64,000 nt of DNA from Eubacterium sulci ATCC 35585. Its GTDB lineage: Bacteria; Bacillota; Clostridia; Peptostreptococcales; Anaerovoracaceae. The position numbers were made by a program, and so were the translations under genes. Numbering within the stretch: position 1 is the first letter of the stretch; the number at the start of each line of letters is the position of its first letter. The notes beneath the pieces were generated by a model. That model saw nothing but the letters and a program-made list of their open reading frames with translations, was not told the DNA's origin and did not search any database. Where the stretch lies: assembly GCA_001189495.1 (NCBI GenBank), contig CP012068.1, positions 1 to 64,000 on the forward strand, read 5' to 3'. Of this stretch, positions 9,298 through 17,966 are shown piece by piece.

Positions 9298-9972
9298 CTA
9301 GCCTCTCCAGCCTCTCTTGCTTGGGTCTGTCAAATCACCAGCTGCATAGAGCAAAGCATTGCAGATTGCAGCAGCAACATTGCTTCCGCCCTTGCGTCCC
9401 TTTGCAACAATTGCAGGAATTCCCTTCTCCTTGCATAGTTCAAAGATTTCTTCCTTACTCTCTACAACATTTACAAATCCAACAGGTACGCCGATTACTA
9501 GACTAGGTCTAAATCCCTCTCTTATTAGCTCAGAAAGCTTTATCAGAGCAGTAGGAGCGTTACCAACTGCGAATACTGCATTTGGATATTTCTCGCTCGC
9601 ATAGCTTACCGATGCAACAGCTCTTGTTGTTCCATCAAGCTTCGCCTTTTCAGCGATTTCAGGCTCTGCCATGAAGCAGAAAGCCTCTCCGCCTAGCTTC
9701 TTAAGAGTTGGCTTCGTTATTCCAGAAAGAGCCATGTTCGTGTCAGTGACAATAGTAACGCTGCTAGACATGATTACGATGCCCTTTGATGTAGCATTCT
9801 CAGTAAATTCAAGGTTTGTACCATAGTCAAAGTCCGCTGAAGTGTGAATTACTCTTCTCACAACAGGCATATCTTCCTCTGAAACTACGATGCCTCTTTC
9901 GGCCATCTCTTCCTCGATGATTTTCATGCTTGTGCGCTCAATATCCGCAGGTAGTAGGTGTTTGTATTCCAT
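9298..9972 (-). CDS. cbiC: Cobalt-precorrin-8 methylmutase
   Basis: The 224-residue protein matches CbiC/CobH, which moves the methyl group from C-11 to C-12 to give cobyrinate. Characteristic segments are HTSADFDYGTNLEFTENA, TDTNMALSGI, ASEKYPNAVFAVGNAPTA and VGVPVGFVNVVESKEEI. The ATG at 9972 follows TAGGAGATAAGAT. It is the last gene of the cobalamin operon, with the terminator about 80 bp downstream. Confidence 0.95.
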   Translation of the reverse strand: MEYKHLLPADIERTSMKIIEEEMAERGIVVSEEDMPVVRRVIHTSADFDYGTNLEFTENATSKGIVIMSSSVTIVTDTNMALSGITKPTLKKLGGEAFCFMAEPEIAEKAKLDGTTRAVASVSYASEKYPNAVFAVGNAPTALIKLSELIREGFRPSLVIGVPVGFVNVVESKEEIFELCKEKGIPAIVAKGRKGGSNVAAAICNALLYAAGDLTDPSKRGWRG

Positions 9973-9982
9973 ATCTTATCTC

Positions 9983-11461
9983 CTATCTTAATCCCATTAT
10001 CTTATATATTTTATCAAAATCCATCGCCGCTCTAACTCCATCTGCCAAGATGTCGTATTGCTTTTCGACATAAGCGCTGTGCGAAATAGGCGCAGCCTCG
10101 CTATATTCGATGCCCTTGCGGTCGCATAGATATTTTACAAGTTTTTCAGTTAGCTCTCCCGTATCAAAGAGTCCGTGCAGGTAGGTTCCAAAGTTTGTGC
10201 CACACGCACATCCATCGTCCTTGCCGTTTTCAAGTGTCAAAAATGGATCGCCCTTAACGATGCTTTCACCCATGTGAATCTCGTATCCGTCTAGCTTTGC
10301 TCCCTCAAAGTCCTTCGCCTTGACATCAGCCGTAAAGCGCGTTCTAGTCTTTAGGTTTGTGAAGGTCGTCTCAGTCGGAAGAAGTCCCATTCCGTGCATT
10401 TCTTCAAGGTCTCCCTCGATATGATGTGGGTCTTGAAGCTTTTCACCCATCATCTGATATCCACCGCACACCCCTAGCACAGGCGTTCCAGAGCTTGCGA
10501 GCTTTTGGATTGCGGATTCTATACCGTTTTGACGCATCCAGAGAAGGTCGTCCATGGTGCTCTTTGTTCCTGGAATTATAACCATGTCTGGACTGTGAAG
10601 CTCCTCAGCTGACTGGACATACCTAGCACCGATTACCTCGTGTGCTTCTAGTGGTGCAAAGTCAGTGAAGTTTGACATTCTAGGAATCCTTATAATCGCT
10701 ATGTCAAGAGGCTTAACCTCTGATTTTGCGTTAAGTCTTGGAGCAAGAGAGTCTTCGTCATCGATATCCACTCTGATATACGGGATCACTCCAAGCACTG
10801 GAATTCCAGTCTTTTCTTCGACCATCTTAAGCCCTGGAGCAAGAATATCTATATCGCCGCGGAACTTATTTACGATGAGGCCTGCAATTCTCTTTTGCTC
10901 ATCATCGGTCAAAAGCTTAACCGTTCCATAAAGCTGTGCGAATACGCCTCCCCTATCTATATCTCCTGCAAGAAGCACTGGCGCTCCTGCCGCCTCAGCC
11001 ATTCCCATGTTTACGATGTCGTTTTCCCTAAGGTTTATTTCTGCCGGACTTCCAGCACCCTCGATTACGATGATGTCGTTTTCCTCAGCAAGCTCATTGT
11101 AGGCCTTCATGACCTCTGGCATAAGCGAATTCTTATACTCGTAGTACTCTGTCGCAGTCATCTGTCCGCGAACCTCGCCAAGCACGATTACCTGACTTCC
11201 GATATCGCTTGATGGCTTGAGCAAAACGGGATTCATGCGCACATCAGGTTCAATTCCAGCCGCTTCCGCCTGCATAACCTGAGCGCGTCCCATCTCCATG
11301 CCATTTCTGGTAACATAGCTATTCAGTGCCATGTTTTGACTTTTGAACGGCGCAACCTTGTAACCGTCCTGCTTAAAAATCCTGCAAAGCGCTGCACAAA
11401 GCAAGCTCTTTCCTGCACCTGACATCGTGCCCTGAACCATTATACATTTAGCTTTGCCCAC
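9983..11461 (-). CDS. cbiP: Cobyric acid synthase
   Basis: CbiP/CobQ (492 residues) amidates the b, d, e and g positions of adenosylcobyrinate diamide using glutamine and ATP. The N-terminal dethiobiotin-synthetase-like domain opens with the nucleotide loop MVQGTMSGAGKSLLCAALCR. The C-terminal class I glutamine amidotransferase-like domain has GVCGGYQMMG (nucleophile Cys) and NFGTYLHGLFDTG. It starts with GTG at 11461 after GGAGGTGCTATA and overlaps the cobD stop by one base, so the two are probably coupled. Confidence 0.95.
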   Translation of the reverse strand: MGKAKCIMVQGTMSGAGKSLLCAALCRIFKQDGYKVAPFKSQNMALNSYVTRNGMEMGRAQVMQAEAAGIEPDVRMNPVLLKPSSDIGSQVIVLGEVRGQMTATEYYEYKNSLMPEVMKAYNELAEENDIIVIEGAGSPAEINLRENDIVNMGMAEAAGAPVLLAGDIDRGGVFAQLYGTVKLLTDDEQKRIAGLIVNKFRGDIDILAPGLKMVEEKTGIPVLGVIPYIRVDIDDEDSLAPRLNAKSEVKPLDIAIIRIPRMSNFTDFAPLEAHEVIGARYVQSAEELHSPDMVIIPGTKSTMDDLLWMRQNGIESAIQKLASSGTPVLGVCGGYQMMGEKLQDPHHIEGDLEEMHGMGLLPTETTFTNLKTRTRFTADVKAKDFEGAKLDGYEIHMGESIVKGDPFLTLENGKDDGCACGTNFGTYLHGLFDTGELTEKLVKYLCDRKGIEYSEAAPISHSAYVEKQYDILADGVRAAMDFDKIYKIMGLR

Positions 11462-12564
11462 TATAGCACCTCCTTCATCGCCTTTAGCAATATGTTGTTA
11501 TCCTCACGTTTTTTGAGCCCTAACCTAAACCAGCCAGGTCCCAAGCCACTGTAATTTTCACATCTTCTAAGCAAAATTCCTCTAGTCTCAAGCTCGTCTG
11601 CAAGTCCTTCCCTAGCGTGAAACAAAAGATAGTCTGCCTCGCCATAGACCCTGTTAATTCCCATGTCACCAAGCTCTCTTACGACTCTCTCCCTTTCGGA
11701 TTTTATAAGCCTTCTAAGCTCTGTTACATATCCTTCTTCTCTTAGAGCTGCAAGTCCTGCATTCTCAGCAAGGCTAGAAACTGACCATTCCTGACCAGCT
11801 TTTCTTATCTTTTTCAGGAGATTTTCATCATAGCAAAGGCAGTATCCCAGTCTGATTCCCGCCATCGCATATAGCTTAGTAAAGGACTTTAGTATGAGCA
11901 GATTATCAAAATCAGAAAGAAACTCTCTCATAGACTGACTCTCTGGCTCATCCAAAAAGTCGTTAAAGCACTCATCTATAACGAGAAGCGCTCCCACCTC
12001 TGCACACCTTTCAAGAATCTTCTTCAGCAAATTCCTAGGAGTTGTTACACCTGTTGGATTGTTCGGCTCACAGATGAAAACAATATCCGTATCCGCTTTT
12101 ATATGCTCAATGAACTCCTCTGTCAGAGAGAATCCATCTATCTCCTTTAGCTCAAATTCCTCTATATCAGTACCTTGCAGTTCCATAGCTGCCCTATATT
12201 CAGCAAATGTTGGTGCGGTAATCAAAGCCTTGCGTGGTTTTGCAGCTGCTGCAAGTCTAAAAATTAGGTCGTCGGCCCCATTTCCGCAAAGGCAGCTTCC
12301 CTCTTCGACCTGCTCACGCTCAGCAATCGCCTTACGAAGTCTTCTGCAAAGCGGATCGGGATATCTATCTGCTGTCTCAAGCGTATCAATTACTGCTATT
12401 TTTATCCCTTCTGTAAGTCCAAGAGGGCTCACATTTACAGAGAAGTCGAGAGGCTCGTATCCGAATCTCTCCTCAAAGCCTGCCCAGTCACCACCGTGAA
12501 CGAGCCTCTCCGGCTTCTTTTCACTCCTGGTTACATCTTCTCCTACAAATCTGTCGTTCTTCAT
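11461..12564 (-). CDS. cobD: L-threonine-O-3-phosphate decarboxylase (CobD-like aminotransferase fold)
   Basis: The 367-residue PLP enzyme resembles histidinol-phosphate aminotransferases. Features include HGGDWAGFEERFG near the N-terminus (the HGG start typical of CobD), NVSPLG, FICEPNNPTGVTTPR, VIDECFNDF and the lysine segment ILKSFTKLYAMAGIRLGYC. CobD supplies (R)-1-amino-2-propanol phosphate for the nucleotide loop. A histidinol-phosphate aminotransferase would look similar, but position between cbiB and cbiP decides the call. The ATG at 12564 follows AAGGA. The 203-bp gap upstream is the largest in the operon. Confidence 0.9.
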   Translation of the reverse strand: MKNDRFVGEDVTRSEKKPERLVHGGDWAGFEERFGYEPLDFSVNVSPLGLTEGIKIAVIDTLETADRYPDPLCRRLRKAIAEREQVEEGSCLCGNGADDLIFRLAAAAKPRKALITAPTFAEYRAAMELQGTDIEEFELKEIDGFSLTEEFIEHIKADTDIVFICEPNNPTGVTTPRNLLKKILERCAEVGALLVIDECFNDFLDEPESQSMREFLSDFDNLLILKSFTKLYAMAGIRLGYCLCYDENLLKKIRKAGQEWSVSSLAENAGLAALREEGYVTELRRLIKSERERVVRELGDMGINRVYGEADYLLFHAREGLADELETRGILLRRCENYSGLGPGWFRLGLKKREDNNILLKAMKEVL

Positions 12565-12623
12565 CCAAGTGTCCTTAGTTCATTATTTCTGATGTGCTGC
12601 GTCAAAGCTTGCACAGTTGCATT

Positions 12624-12765
12624 TTCGCAAATGTCGTGCCGAAATTCAAGTTTGCACGCTCATTAGCTTATGCGAGCTTTTCGCAAGTGTCGTGCCACCT
12701 GTGTTTAAATAGAGTGTCGGTTTCCTAAACCGTGCGTCGGGTGTTCGAATCGCAAAATACGTGCC
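12624..12765. repeat. Three copies of a 17-bp repeat in the cbiB-cobD gap
   Basis: Copies on the plus strand are TTCGCAAATGTCGTGCC (12624-12640), TTCGCAAGTGTCGTGCC (12680-12696) and the diverged ATCGCAAAATACGTGCC (12749-12765). The first two are also preceded by TTGCAC (near 12609 and 12651), suggesting a longer duplicated unit. The third copy replaces what should be the T arm and acceptor end of the neighbouring tRNA-like sequence. I do not recognise the repeat family. Confidence 0.65.
12697..12750 (+). pseudogene. Degenerate tRNA-Arg(CCT)-like remnant
   Basis: The stretch reads like the middle of a tRNA. It has a D-arm-like part (CTGTGTTTAAATAGAGTG), an anticodon arm CGGTTTCCTAAACCG (12718-12732) whose 7-base loop TTCCTAA carries anticodon CCT, and then GTGCGTCGGG and TGTTCGAAT, which resembles a T loop. 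The base pair at the bottom of the anticodon stem would be T-T, the T stem pairs poorly, and no complementary acceptor strands flank it, so it should not be functional. It lies antisense inside the cobalamin operon. Confidence 0.4.
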
Positions 12766-12767
12766 AA

Positions 12768-13844
12768 TTACCTCACGAAGTGAATTAGCAAATGTATTCC
12801 AACAAAGCAAGCCGTTGCCAGAAGCGATGCGACAATCATCAGTTTATTTGCTTTCAAAATATCTTCAGCTTCTATCTCCCTAGTCGCATCGCCTATATAC
12901 GGCTTGTCGTAGTATTCGCCGAAATAGTAAGCAGGGCCCGCAAGGCGAATACCCAAGGCGCCGGCACACGCCGCCTCGGTCTGGGCCGAGTTCGGGCTGG
13001 CGTGATTAAAGCGGTCGCGCCTCCAGATTCGGTAAGCTGATTTAAAGTCGCGACCGGTTAATGCGGCGGCGGCGACAAAGAACAGAGCCGCCAGCCGCGC
13101 CGGCGCAAAGCCGCAAAAATCATCAAGTTTTGCGGAGGCTCTGCCAAAATCAATATATTTTTCGTTCTTGTATCCTAGCATGCTGTCCATAGTGTTGACA
13201 GCCTTGTATGTTAGAGCAAGAGGAGCCCCGCCTATGGCGAGATAAAGAAGCGGCGCTAGGACGCCATCGGCGAAGTTTTCAGCAACAGTTTCAACAGTTG
13301 CCTTTGTTATACCCTCCTCACTGAGCTCACTTGTATCTCTTCCAACTATCCTGCCAACGGCCTTTCGAGCCACAACAAGTCTATCCTGCTTTGATTCAAA
13401 GCCCTCTGTAGCGTCAAATCTTTTGATACCATGCGAGGTCTCTTCTTCAGGTTTCTTTTTCGTTTTGCTAGCCTTACCTGTTAAGCACCTGTAAACATTT
13501 TTGCTTTCGGATACGAGCCCTTTTATAGCAAGGCTCTGAAATCCCCAAAATACCTGAACTGCAAGAAATAGCCAAGGACTTATGAGCCATGCTAGCACGC
13601 TTATTGCTGTAGTAAATATCAGCGTTGATAAGACCACAGTCGCAGTCAGAATCTTACCTGCCCCTCTCAAAGCCTTCTGCCTTTCGCTATCGCTTAGCTC
13701 CTTTTCATCAATCCGCTTACGCAGCCAAGCCTCCAGCTTGTCTATAAGCTTGCCAATGATTACAACAGGGTGCGGCAGCCAAGATGGGTCGCCAAATAGC
13801 AAATCAAGCAGAACGGCACCGACTAAAATACCAGTAAAAATCAC
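12768..13844 (-). CDS. cbiB: Adenosylcobinamide-phosphate synthase
   Basis: CbiB/CobD-family integral membrane protein of 358 residues that attaches aminopropanol (phosphate) to adenosylcobyric acid. It starts MIFTGILVGAVLLDLLFGDP and contains PHPVVIIGKLI, RIVGRDTSEL, TVETVAENFADGVLAPLLY and the NTMDSMLGYKNEKY segment, all family hallmarks, with several hydrophobic spans. Two charged stretches (about 45-62 and 125-150) are lysine/glutamate-rich, the latter an insert. It overlaps cbiA by four bases (ATGA). The 3' part, roughly 12930-13120, is far richer in G+C than its surroundings (43 of 60 bases in 12961-13020). Confidence 0.93.
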   Translation of the reverse strand: MIFTGILVGAVLLDLLFGDPSWLPHPVVIIGKLIDKLEAWLRKRIDEKELSDSERQKALRGAGKILTATVVLSTLIFTTAISVLAWLISPWLFLAVQVFWGFQSLAIKGLVSESKNVYRCLTGKASKTKKKPEEETSHGIKRFDATEGFESKQDRLVVARKAVGRIVGRDTSELSEEGITKATVETVAENFADGVLAPLLYLAIGGAPLALTYKAVNTMDSMLGYKNEKYIDFGRASAKLDDFCGFAPARLAALFFVAAAALTGRDFKSAYRIWRRDRFNHASPNSAQTEAACAGALGIRLAGPAYYFGEYYDKPYIGDATREIEAEDILKANKLMIVASLLATACFVGIHLLIHFVR

Positions 13845-15280
13845 TTTTTGCCCCTTCTTCCAAAGGCAGCTGCCTTCTCAATAAAACGAGCCGCAAGTCT
13901 AGGCTTTCCCGCTAAGTAAAGGTGCGGAAACCCTGCGTAAAGCGTATCAGTCGCAAACGCACAGCGATAGCTCCTGCCACCAAGTGGCTTAGTAGCCAGT
14001 AAATCAGAGCCTGGGTCCGCCGCGTCCCAATAATGGAATTCGTGCATCGGAACCTCTTCTCCTGCTCTGAACAGGAGGCTATCCTCCTCTTGACTTAGGA
14101 GCGAGTATCCAAAGCGAACGAGCTTCTCCTTGTTAGTCGCAGCTCCTTTAAATATTCCAACCTGCTCGTATATATCTCCATTCTCATCTTCAAGCGCCTC
14201 GCAAAGGTATAGGAAGCCACCACACTCAGCAACCGTTGGAAGACCAGATTCTATTGCAGATTTAATGTCTTTTAGCATATCTTCGTTAGATGAAAGCTCT
14301 CCAGCAAAAATCTCTGGATATCCTCCGGGAAGATATAGACCGCTTATGCCTTCAGGAAGTTTCTCGTCATGCAAAGGGCTGAAAAACACTAGCTCAGCGC
14401 CCTGTTCTATAAGTGTATCTAGGGTCTCCTCGTAGAGGAAGCAAAACGCATCGTCGCGCGCAACGGCAATCTTTGCACTAGCACGAGTTTTGCCACCCCC
14501 TAGTTCGCTACCGTCCACATCGTTAAGCTCATAAGCGCAGATCTTGCAACTTTCTATATCACCTAGCTTAGCTACCGAACTATCATCGCTATCCTTATCG
14601 TCCCTATCACATAGCTCCTCAAAGGACTCAAAATCAAAGCTATCCTCGAGCGCTTCTGCTATCTTTTCTATTCTTTGATTTAAATCCGAAATTTCACCTG
14701 CTGTGTAGAGACCTAGATGCCTGCTCGAAAACTCAGCACCTTCAACATACGGAAGGCAGCCTAGGAGCTTAACTCCAGTTTCAGCTTCAAGCACAGGCTT
14801 CAGTCTTTGATAGAGCATTTTGGAGCACTTGTTCAATATGACTCCAACTATGTGGTGAGGCTGTCTTAGTGACTTTAATCCTAGGATTTGAGCCGCGATT
14901 GAAAGACTTGCCCCCTTTGCATCAATGACTGCAATTACAGGTAAATCAAGGGTATCAGCGACCTTCCAGGCACTTGCTTCATCGCTTATTCCGCCCAGGC
15001 CATCAAAATAGCCCATTGCACCCTCGCAGATTACGGCAGTCTTGCCTGCGCTATACCTTTGATAAAACTCCTTAACTCTGTCAGCAGAGGCGAGGAACAA
15101 ATCCAGGTTATGCGATTCCACATCCATAACCGCGCGATGAAACATCGGATCTATATAGTCGGGTCCACATTTGAAGGAGCCAACCTCATATCCCTTCTTT
15201 TTCAATAGAGAAAGGAGGCCAACAACGACGCTGGTCTTTCCACTTCCCGACGATCCTGCAGTTATAAGACACTCTATCAT
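13841..15280 (-). CDS. cbiA: Cobyrinate a,c-diamide synthase
   Basis: CbiA (479 residues) amidates the a and c carboxylates of cobyrinate with glutamine and ATP. The N-terminal nucleotide loop is TAGSSGSGKTSVVVGLL, with FKCGPDYIDPMFH following it. The C-terminal amidotransferase-like domain has LYLPGGYPEIFAGELS and AECGGFLYLCEAL (nucleophile Cys). A stretch near residues 215-260 (CDRDDKDSDDSS) is unusually acidic and serine-rich compared with the rest. The ATG at 15280 follows TAGGAGTAATTT. It lies in the middle of the operon, coupled to cbiB. Confidence 0.95.
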   Translation of the reverse strand: MIECLITAGSSGSGKTSVVVGLLSLLKKKGYEVGSFKCGPDYIDPMFHRAVMDVESHNLDLFLASADRVKEFYQRYSAGKTAVICEGAMGYFDGLGGISDEASAWKVADTLDLPVIAVIDAKGASLSIAAQILGLKSLRQPHHIVGVILNKCSKMLYQRLKPVLEAETGVKLLGCLPYVEGAEFSSRHLGLYTAGEISDLNQRIEKIAEALEDSFDFESFEELCDRDDKDSDDSSVAKLGDIESCKICAYELNDVDGSELGGGKTRASAKIAVARDDAFCFLYEETLDTLIEQGAELVFFSPLHDEKLPEGISGLYLPGGYPEIFAGELSSNEDMLKDIKSAIESGLPTVAECGGFLYLCEALEDENGDIYEQVGIFKGAATNKEKLVRFGYSLLSQEEDSLLFRAGEEVPMHEFHYWDAADPGSDLLATKPLGGRSYRCAFATDTLYAGFPHLYLAGKPRLAARFIEKAAAFGRRGKK

Positions 15281-15289
15281 AAATTACTC

Positions 15290-16501
15290 CTATCTCACGG
15301 GAGTTCCCATGACTATAAATATAGGGTTTCCACCTATCATCATGTGAAGCTTTCCTACTGGCCTATCATTGCTAAAGCTTACCTGAGTGATGCTCACATC
15401 ATAGCCAAGCCTTACAAGCTCTGTAGTCGCCTCTCCAAGACTTTCAATAGCAATAGCTGAGATACAGATTCTAGCTTTGCTATTCTTCTCCTTTATGAAT
15501 TCCAAAATTGGACTCATATTGCCCCTAGTACCACCGATAAACACCGCATCTGGTGCTGGCAGTCCCTCTAGGGCCTCTGGTGCCTTACCCTCAATAACCT
15601 TGAGATTCCAAGCACCTAGCTTTTTTCTATTAATATCAATTAGCTCACAGCCCTCTGGCACGCACTCAATTGCGTAAACCTTGCCCTCATTTGCTGCAAG
15701 AGCCATTTCAACTGATACGCTTCCAGTTCCCGCTCCAACATCCCAAACGGTTTCTCCCTCTTTGATGCCTAGCTTTGATAGAATTACGGAGCGAACCTCC
15801 TGCTTTGTCATAGGAACCTTGCCCCTTGTAAATGACTCATCGTCAAATCCCGATGTACGTCTTGGCTTAATTTCAAGCTTTTCGCAGAGTACAACCGCAA
15901 GTGTATCAAAGTCCTGATCAACAAAATCAGAAGCTTTTCCGTGCCAAATATGCTCATCGCTATATGAGAGTCTTTCTGCTATTGTGACTTCATGGTCTCC
16001 AAGACCAGCCTCTGTTAGCTCCATGCAAAGGTTCTTTGGCTTTAGTGCCCCACCTGTCAAAAAGTAAGCCGGTTTTCCCTTCAGCAAAGCTGTAACTGCA
16101 CTGCAATCGACTCCATGAGCCGAGAACAAATTCCAGTCGTGCCAAGGTCTCTGAAGTCTTGCAGAAAGCATCTGAACACTTGAAATTCCTGGAAGAACCT
16201 GAACCTCTGCACCCTTTCCCTCAAGGAGAGGAAGCAGGCTTCGGCATCCCGAATAGAAACCTGAATCTCCACTGTATGCAATGGCTACGCTTTTTAGCTT
16301 TTCGTCACTTTCAGCGTCTATGACCTGCGCAATATCCTTTGCTAGAATTGCTGGCACCTTGCGAGCCTCAAACTCATCACCAAGGTCCTCTAAAAGCCTT
16401 GGTGCACCAATAATCAAATCTGCATTTTTCAATGCATCCAAGGCTACAGCCGTAGCTCCTTTGCTAGTGCCACAGCCCATGCCTATAAGATAAATCTTCA
16501 T
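15290..16501 (-). CDS. cbiET: Fused cobalt-precorrin-7 methyltransferase / cobalt-precorrin-6B methyltransferase-decarboxylase
   Basis: The protein of about 403 residues joins two enzymes. The N-terminal CbiE domain (tetrapyrrole methylase fold) has YLIGMGCGTSKG and IAYSGDSGFYSG. The C-terminal CbiT domain (Rossmann methyltransferase, from about 225) has VWDVGAGTGSVSVEMALAA and DAVFIGGTRGN. Together they methylate C-5 and C-15 and decarboxylate the C-12 acetate, as the fused CobL does. I start at ATG 16501 (MKIYLIG), directly after AGGAGGATGAA and overlapping the cbiJ stop by four bases. The longer frame to 16516 would include the binding site. Confidence 0.94.
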   Translation of the reverse strand: MKIYLIGMGCGTSKGATAVALDALKNADLIIGAPRLLEDLGDEFEARKVPAILAKDIAQVIDAESDEKLKSVAIAYSGDSGFYSGCRSLLPLLEGKGAEVQVLPGISSVQMLSARLQRPWHDWNLFSAHGVDCSAVTALLKGKPAYFLTGGALKPKNLCMELTEAGLGDHEVTIAERLSYSDEHIWHGKASDFVDQDFDTLAVVLCEKLEIKPRRTSGFDDESFTRGKVPMTKQEVRSVILSKLGIKEGETVWDVGAGTGSVSVEMALAANEGKVYAIECVPEGCELIDINRKKLGAWNLKVIEGKAPEALEGLPAPDAVFIGGTRGNMSPILEFIKEKNSKARICISAIAIESLGEATTELVRLGYDVSITQVSFSNDRPVGKLHMMIGGNPIFIVMGTPVR

Positions 16502-17238
16502 TTCATCCTCCTGCAAAGCTCAAAAAGCTCATCCGCGGAAAGTCCCTCTTCCTTTGGCCTTTCGATTACAAGTATAGGAACCTTGCATTTTTCAGCTGCA
16601 GTAAGCTTCTCATCAAAGCCTCCCGCCCTGCCACTATTCTTTGTAACCATATAATCTATGTCAAACTGCTCTATCAAAGCGATATTAAGCGACTCAACAA
16701 AAGGTCCCTGCACCGCTATGATGTTGCGATGAGGAATCTCAGCCTCCTCACAGAGCCTTATGCTATCGCCTGTTGGAAGCACTCTAGGGTAAAGTCTTTC
16801 AGGACCCAAAACCATGTATTTGTGAAGGTCCTTTGAGCCGGTAGTGAGCATGATTCTGCCCTCTTTTTCCCGGAGCCAATCTATCGCTTCCTCGGTAGTT
16901 TTTACACTGATTATGTAACTTGATTCATCCATGCCAGTCTCTCTTCTCTTGAGTCTGTAATACGGAATTCCCGCAGCCTCACAAGCAGAGCGAATATTCT
17001 CTGTAGCTATGACAGCATAAGGATGGGTTGCATCTATGCAAAGGTCGTGCTTCAGCATTAGCTCACGCATTTCCTCCTCGGTTTTGCGCCCTACGCTAAC
17101 CTCTATGCCTTCAGCCTCGCCCTGCTCCTCGCCACCGTATTCAGTCGCCACGTAAACGCTGACATCTATTCCGATTTCCGCAAGTCTTTTTGATATCTCG
17201 CGACCATCGGAAGTACCGCTAAACAAACATATCTTCAT
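16498..17238 (-). CDS. cbiJ: Cobalt-precorrin-6A reductase
   Basis: The protein (246 residues) matches CbiJ/CobK. It opens LFSGTSDGREISKRL, the nucleotide-binding start of the family, followed by IDATHPYAVIATENI, YYRLKRRETGMDES, LTTGSKDLHKY and TKNSGRAGGFDEKL. It reduces cobalt-precorrin-6A with a nicotinamide cofactor. It overlaps cbiH by 20 bases upstream and cbiET by four bases downstream. Confidence 0.95.
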   Translation of the reverse strand: MKICLFSGTSDGREISKRLAEIGIDVSVYVATEYGGEEQGEAEGIEVSVGRKTEEEMRELMLKHDLCIDATHPYAVIATENIRSACEAAGIPYYRLKRRETGMDESSYIISVKTTEEAIDWLREKEGRIMLTTGSKDLHKYMVLGPERLYPRVLPTGDSIRLCEEAEIPHRNIIAVQGPFVESLNIALIEQFDIDYMVTKNSGRAGGFDEKLTAAEKCKVPILVIERPKEEGLSADELFELCRRMK

Positions 17239-17965
17239 GCTTTTCGTATCCTCTTGGTGTTACCATCTTACCATCTACAAGCTTTGTCTGTGATGATCCG
17301 ATAAACACTGTTGTAAACATATCAATAGGCTCATTATCAAGCTCCTTGAGTGTGCAGATTCTGTACTCTTCACCCTCTCTGCCAATGTTCTTAACCCAGC
17401 CACAAACCGTGTCTTCGCTTCTATGCTTGAGCATGATATTGCAAGCCGTTGTTAGATGCTCGATACGTTTCTTTGATCTAGGGTTATATAGGCATGTGAT
17501 GAAGTCTCCCTCTGCCGCAAGCTCTAGTCTCTTCACAATCAATTCCCATGGTGTCAAAAGATCTGAAAGTGAAATCACGCAGAAATCGTGTCCCACTGGT
17601 GCGCCAAGAACCGCTGCTCCTGAAATTGCAGCTGTAATTCCTGGAACAACCTCAACCTCAACATCCTTATAGCTGTGAAGTAGCTGTAGCAAAAGGCCAG
17701 CCATTCCATAAACACCAGAATCTCCACTGCAGACCATGGCAACAGTCTTTCCTGACTGAGCTGTTTCTAGCGCCCATTTGCAACGATCAATTTCCTTCTT
17801 CATAGGTGTAGTAAAGGTTTCCTTCTCTGGAAACATTGAAGTTATAAGGTCTACATACACCGTATATCCACAGATGACATCTGACTTTTCAATAGCGCAA
17901 ATAGCCTCTTCAGTCATCATTTCTTTTCCACCCGGTCCTAATCCAACCGCATAAACTTTTGTCAT
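17219..17965 (-). CDS. cbiH: Cobalt-precorrin-3 C17-methyltransferase
   Basis: SAM-dependent tetrapyrrole methylase of 248 residues (CbiH/CobJ), which methylates C-17 and contracts the ring. Family segments are VYAVGLGPGGKEMMTEEA, GYTVYVDLI, MVCSGDSGVYGMAGL, VEVVPGITAAISGAAVLGAP and FITCLYNPRSKKR. The ATG at 17965 follows GGAGATTGTAAA. Spacing to cbiG is one base, and the gene overlaps cbiJ. Confidence 0.95.
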   Translation of the reverse strand: MTKVYAVGLGPGGKEMMTEEAICAIEKSDVICGYTVYVDLITSMFPEKETFTTPMKKEIDRCKWALETAQSGKTVAMVCSGDSGVYGMAGLLLQLLHSYKDVEVEVVPGITAAISGAAVLGAPVGHDFCVISLSDLLTPWELIVKRLELAAEGDFITCLYNPRSKKRIEHLTTACNIMLKHRSEDTVCGWVKNIGREGEEYRICTLKELDNEPIDMFTTVFIGSSQTKLVDGKMVTPRGYEKHEDMFV

Positions 17966-17966
17966 T

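Noticed and set aside
12000-12500. Long open frames on the strand opposite the cobalamin and core genes (for example near 12.1-12.5 kb, 7.3-7.8 kb and 44.4-45.0 kb).
   Set aside because: They lie fully inside well-supported genes, have serine- and leucine-rich low-complexity translations and lack ribosome binding sites.
12624-12765. The three short repeats as a CRISPR array.
   Set aside because: The spacing is unequal (39 and 52 bases between copies), the third copy is diverged and there are no cas genes.
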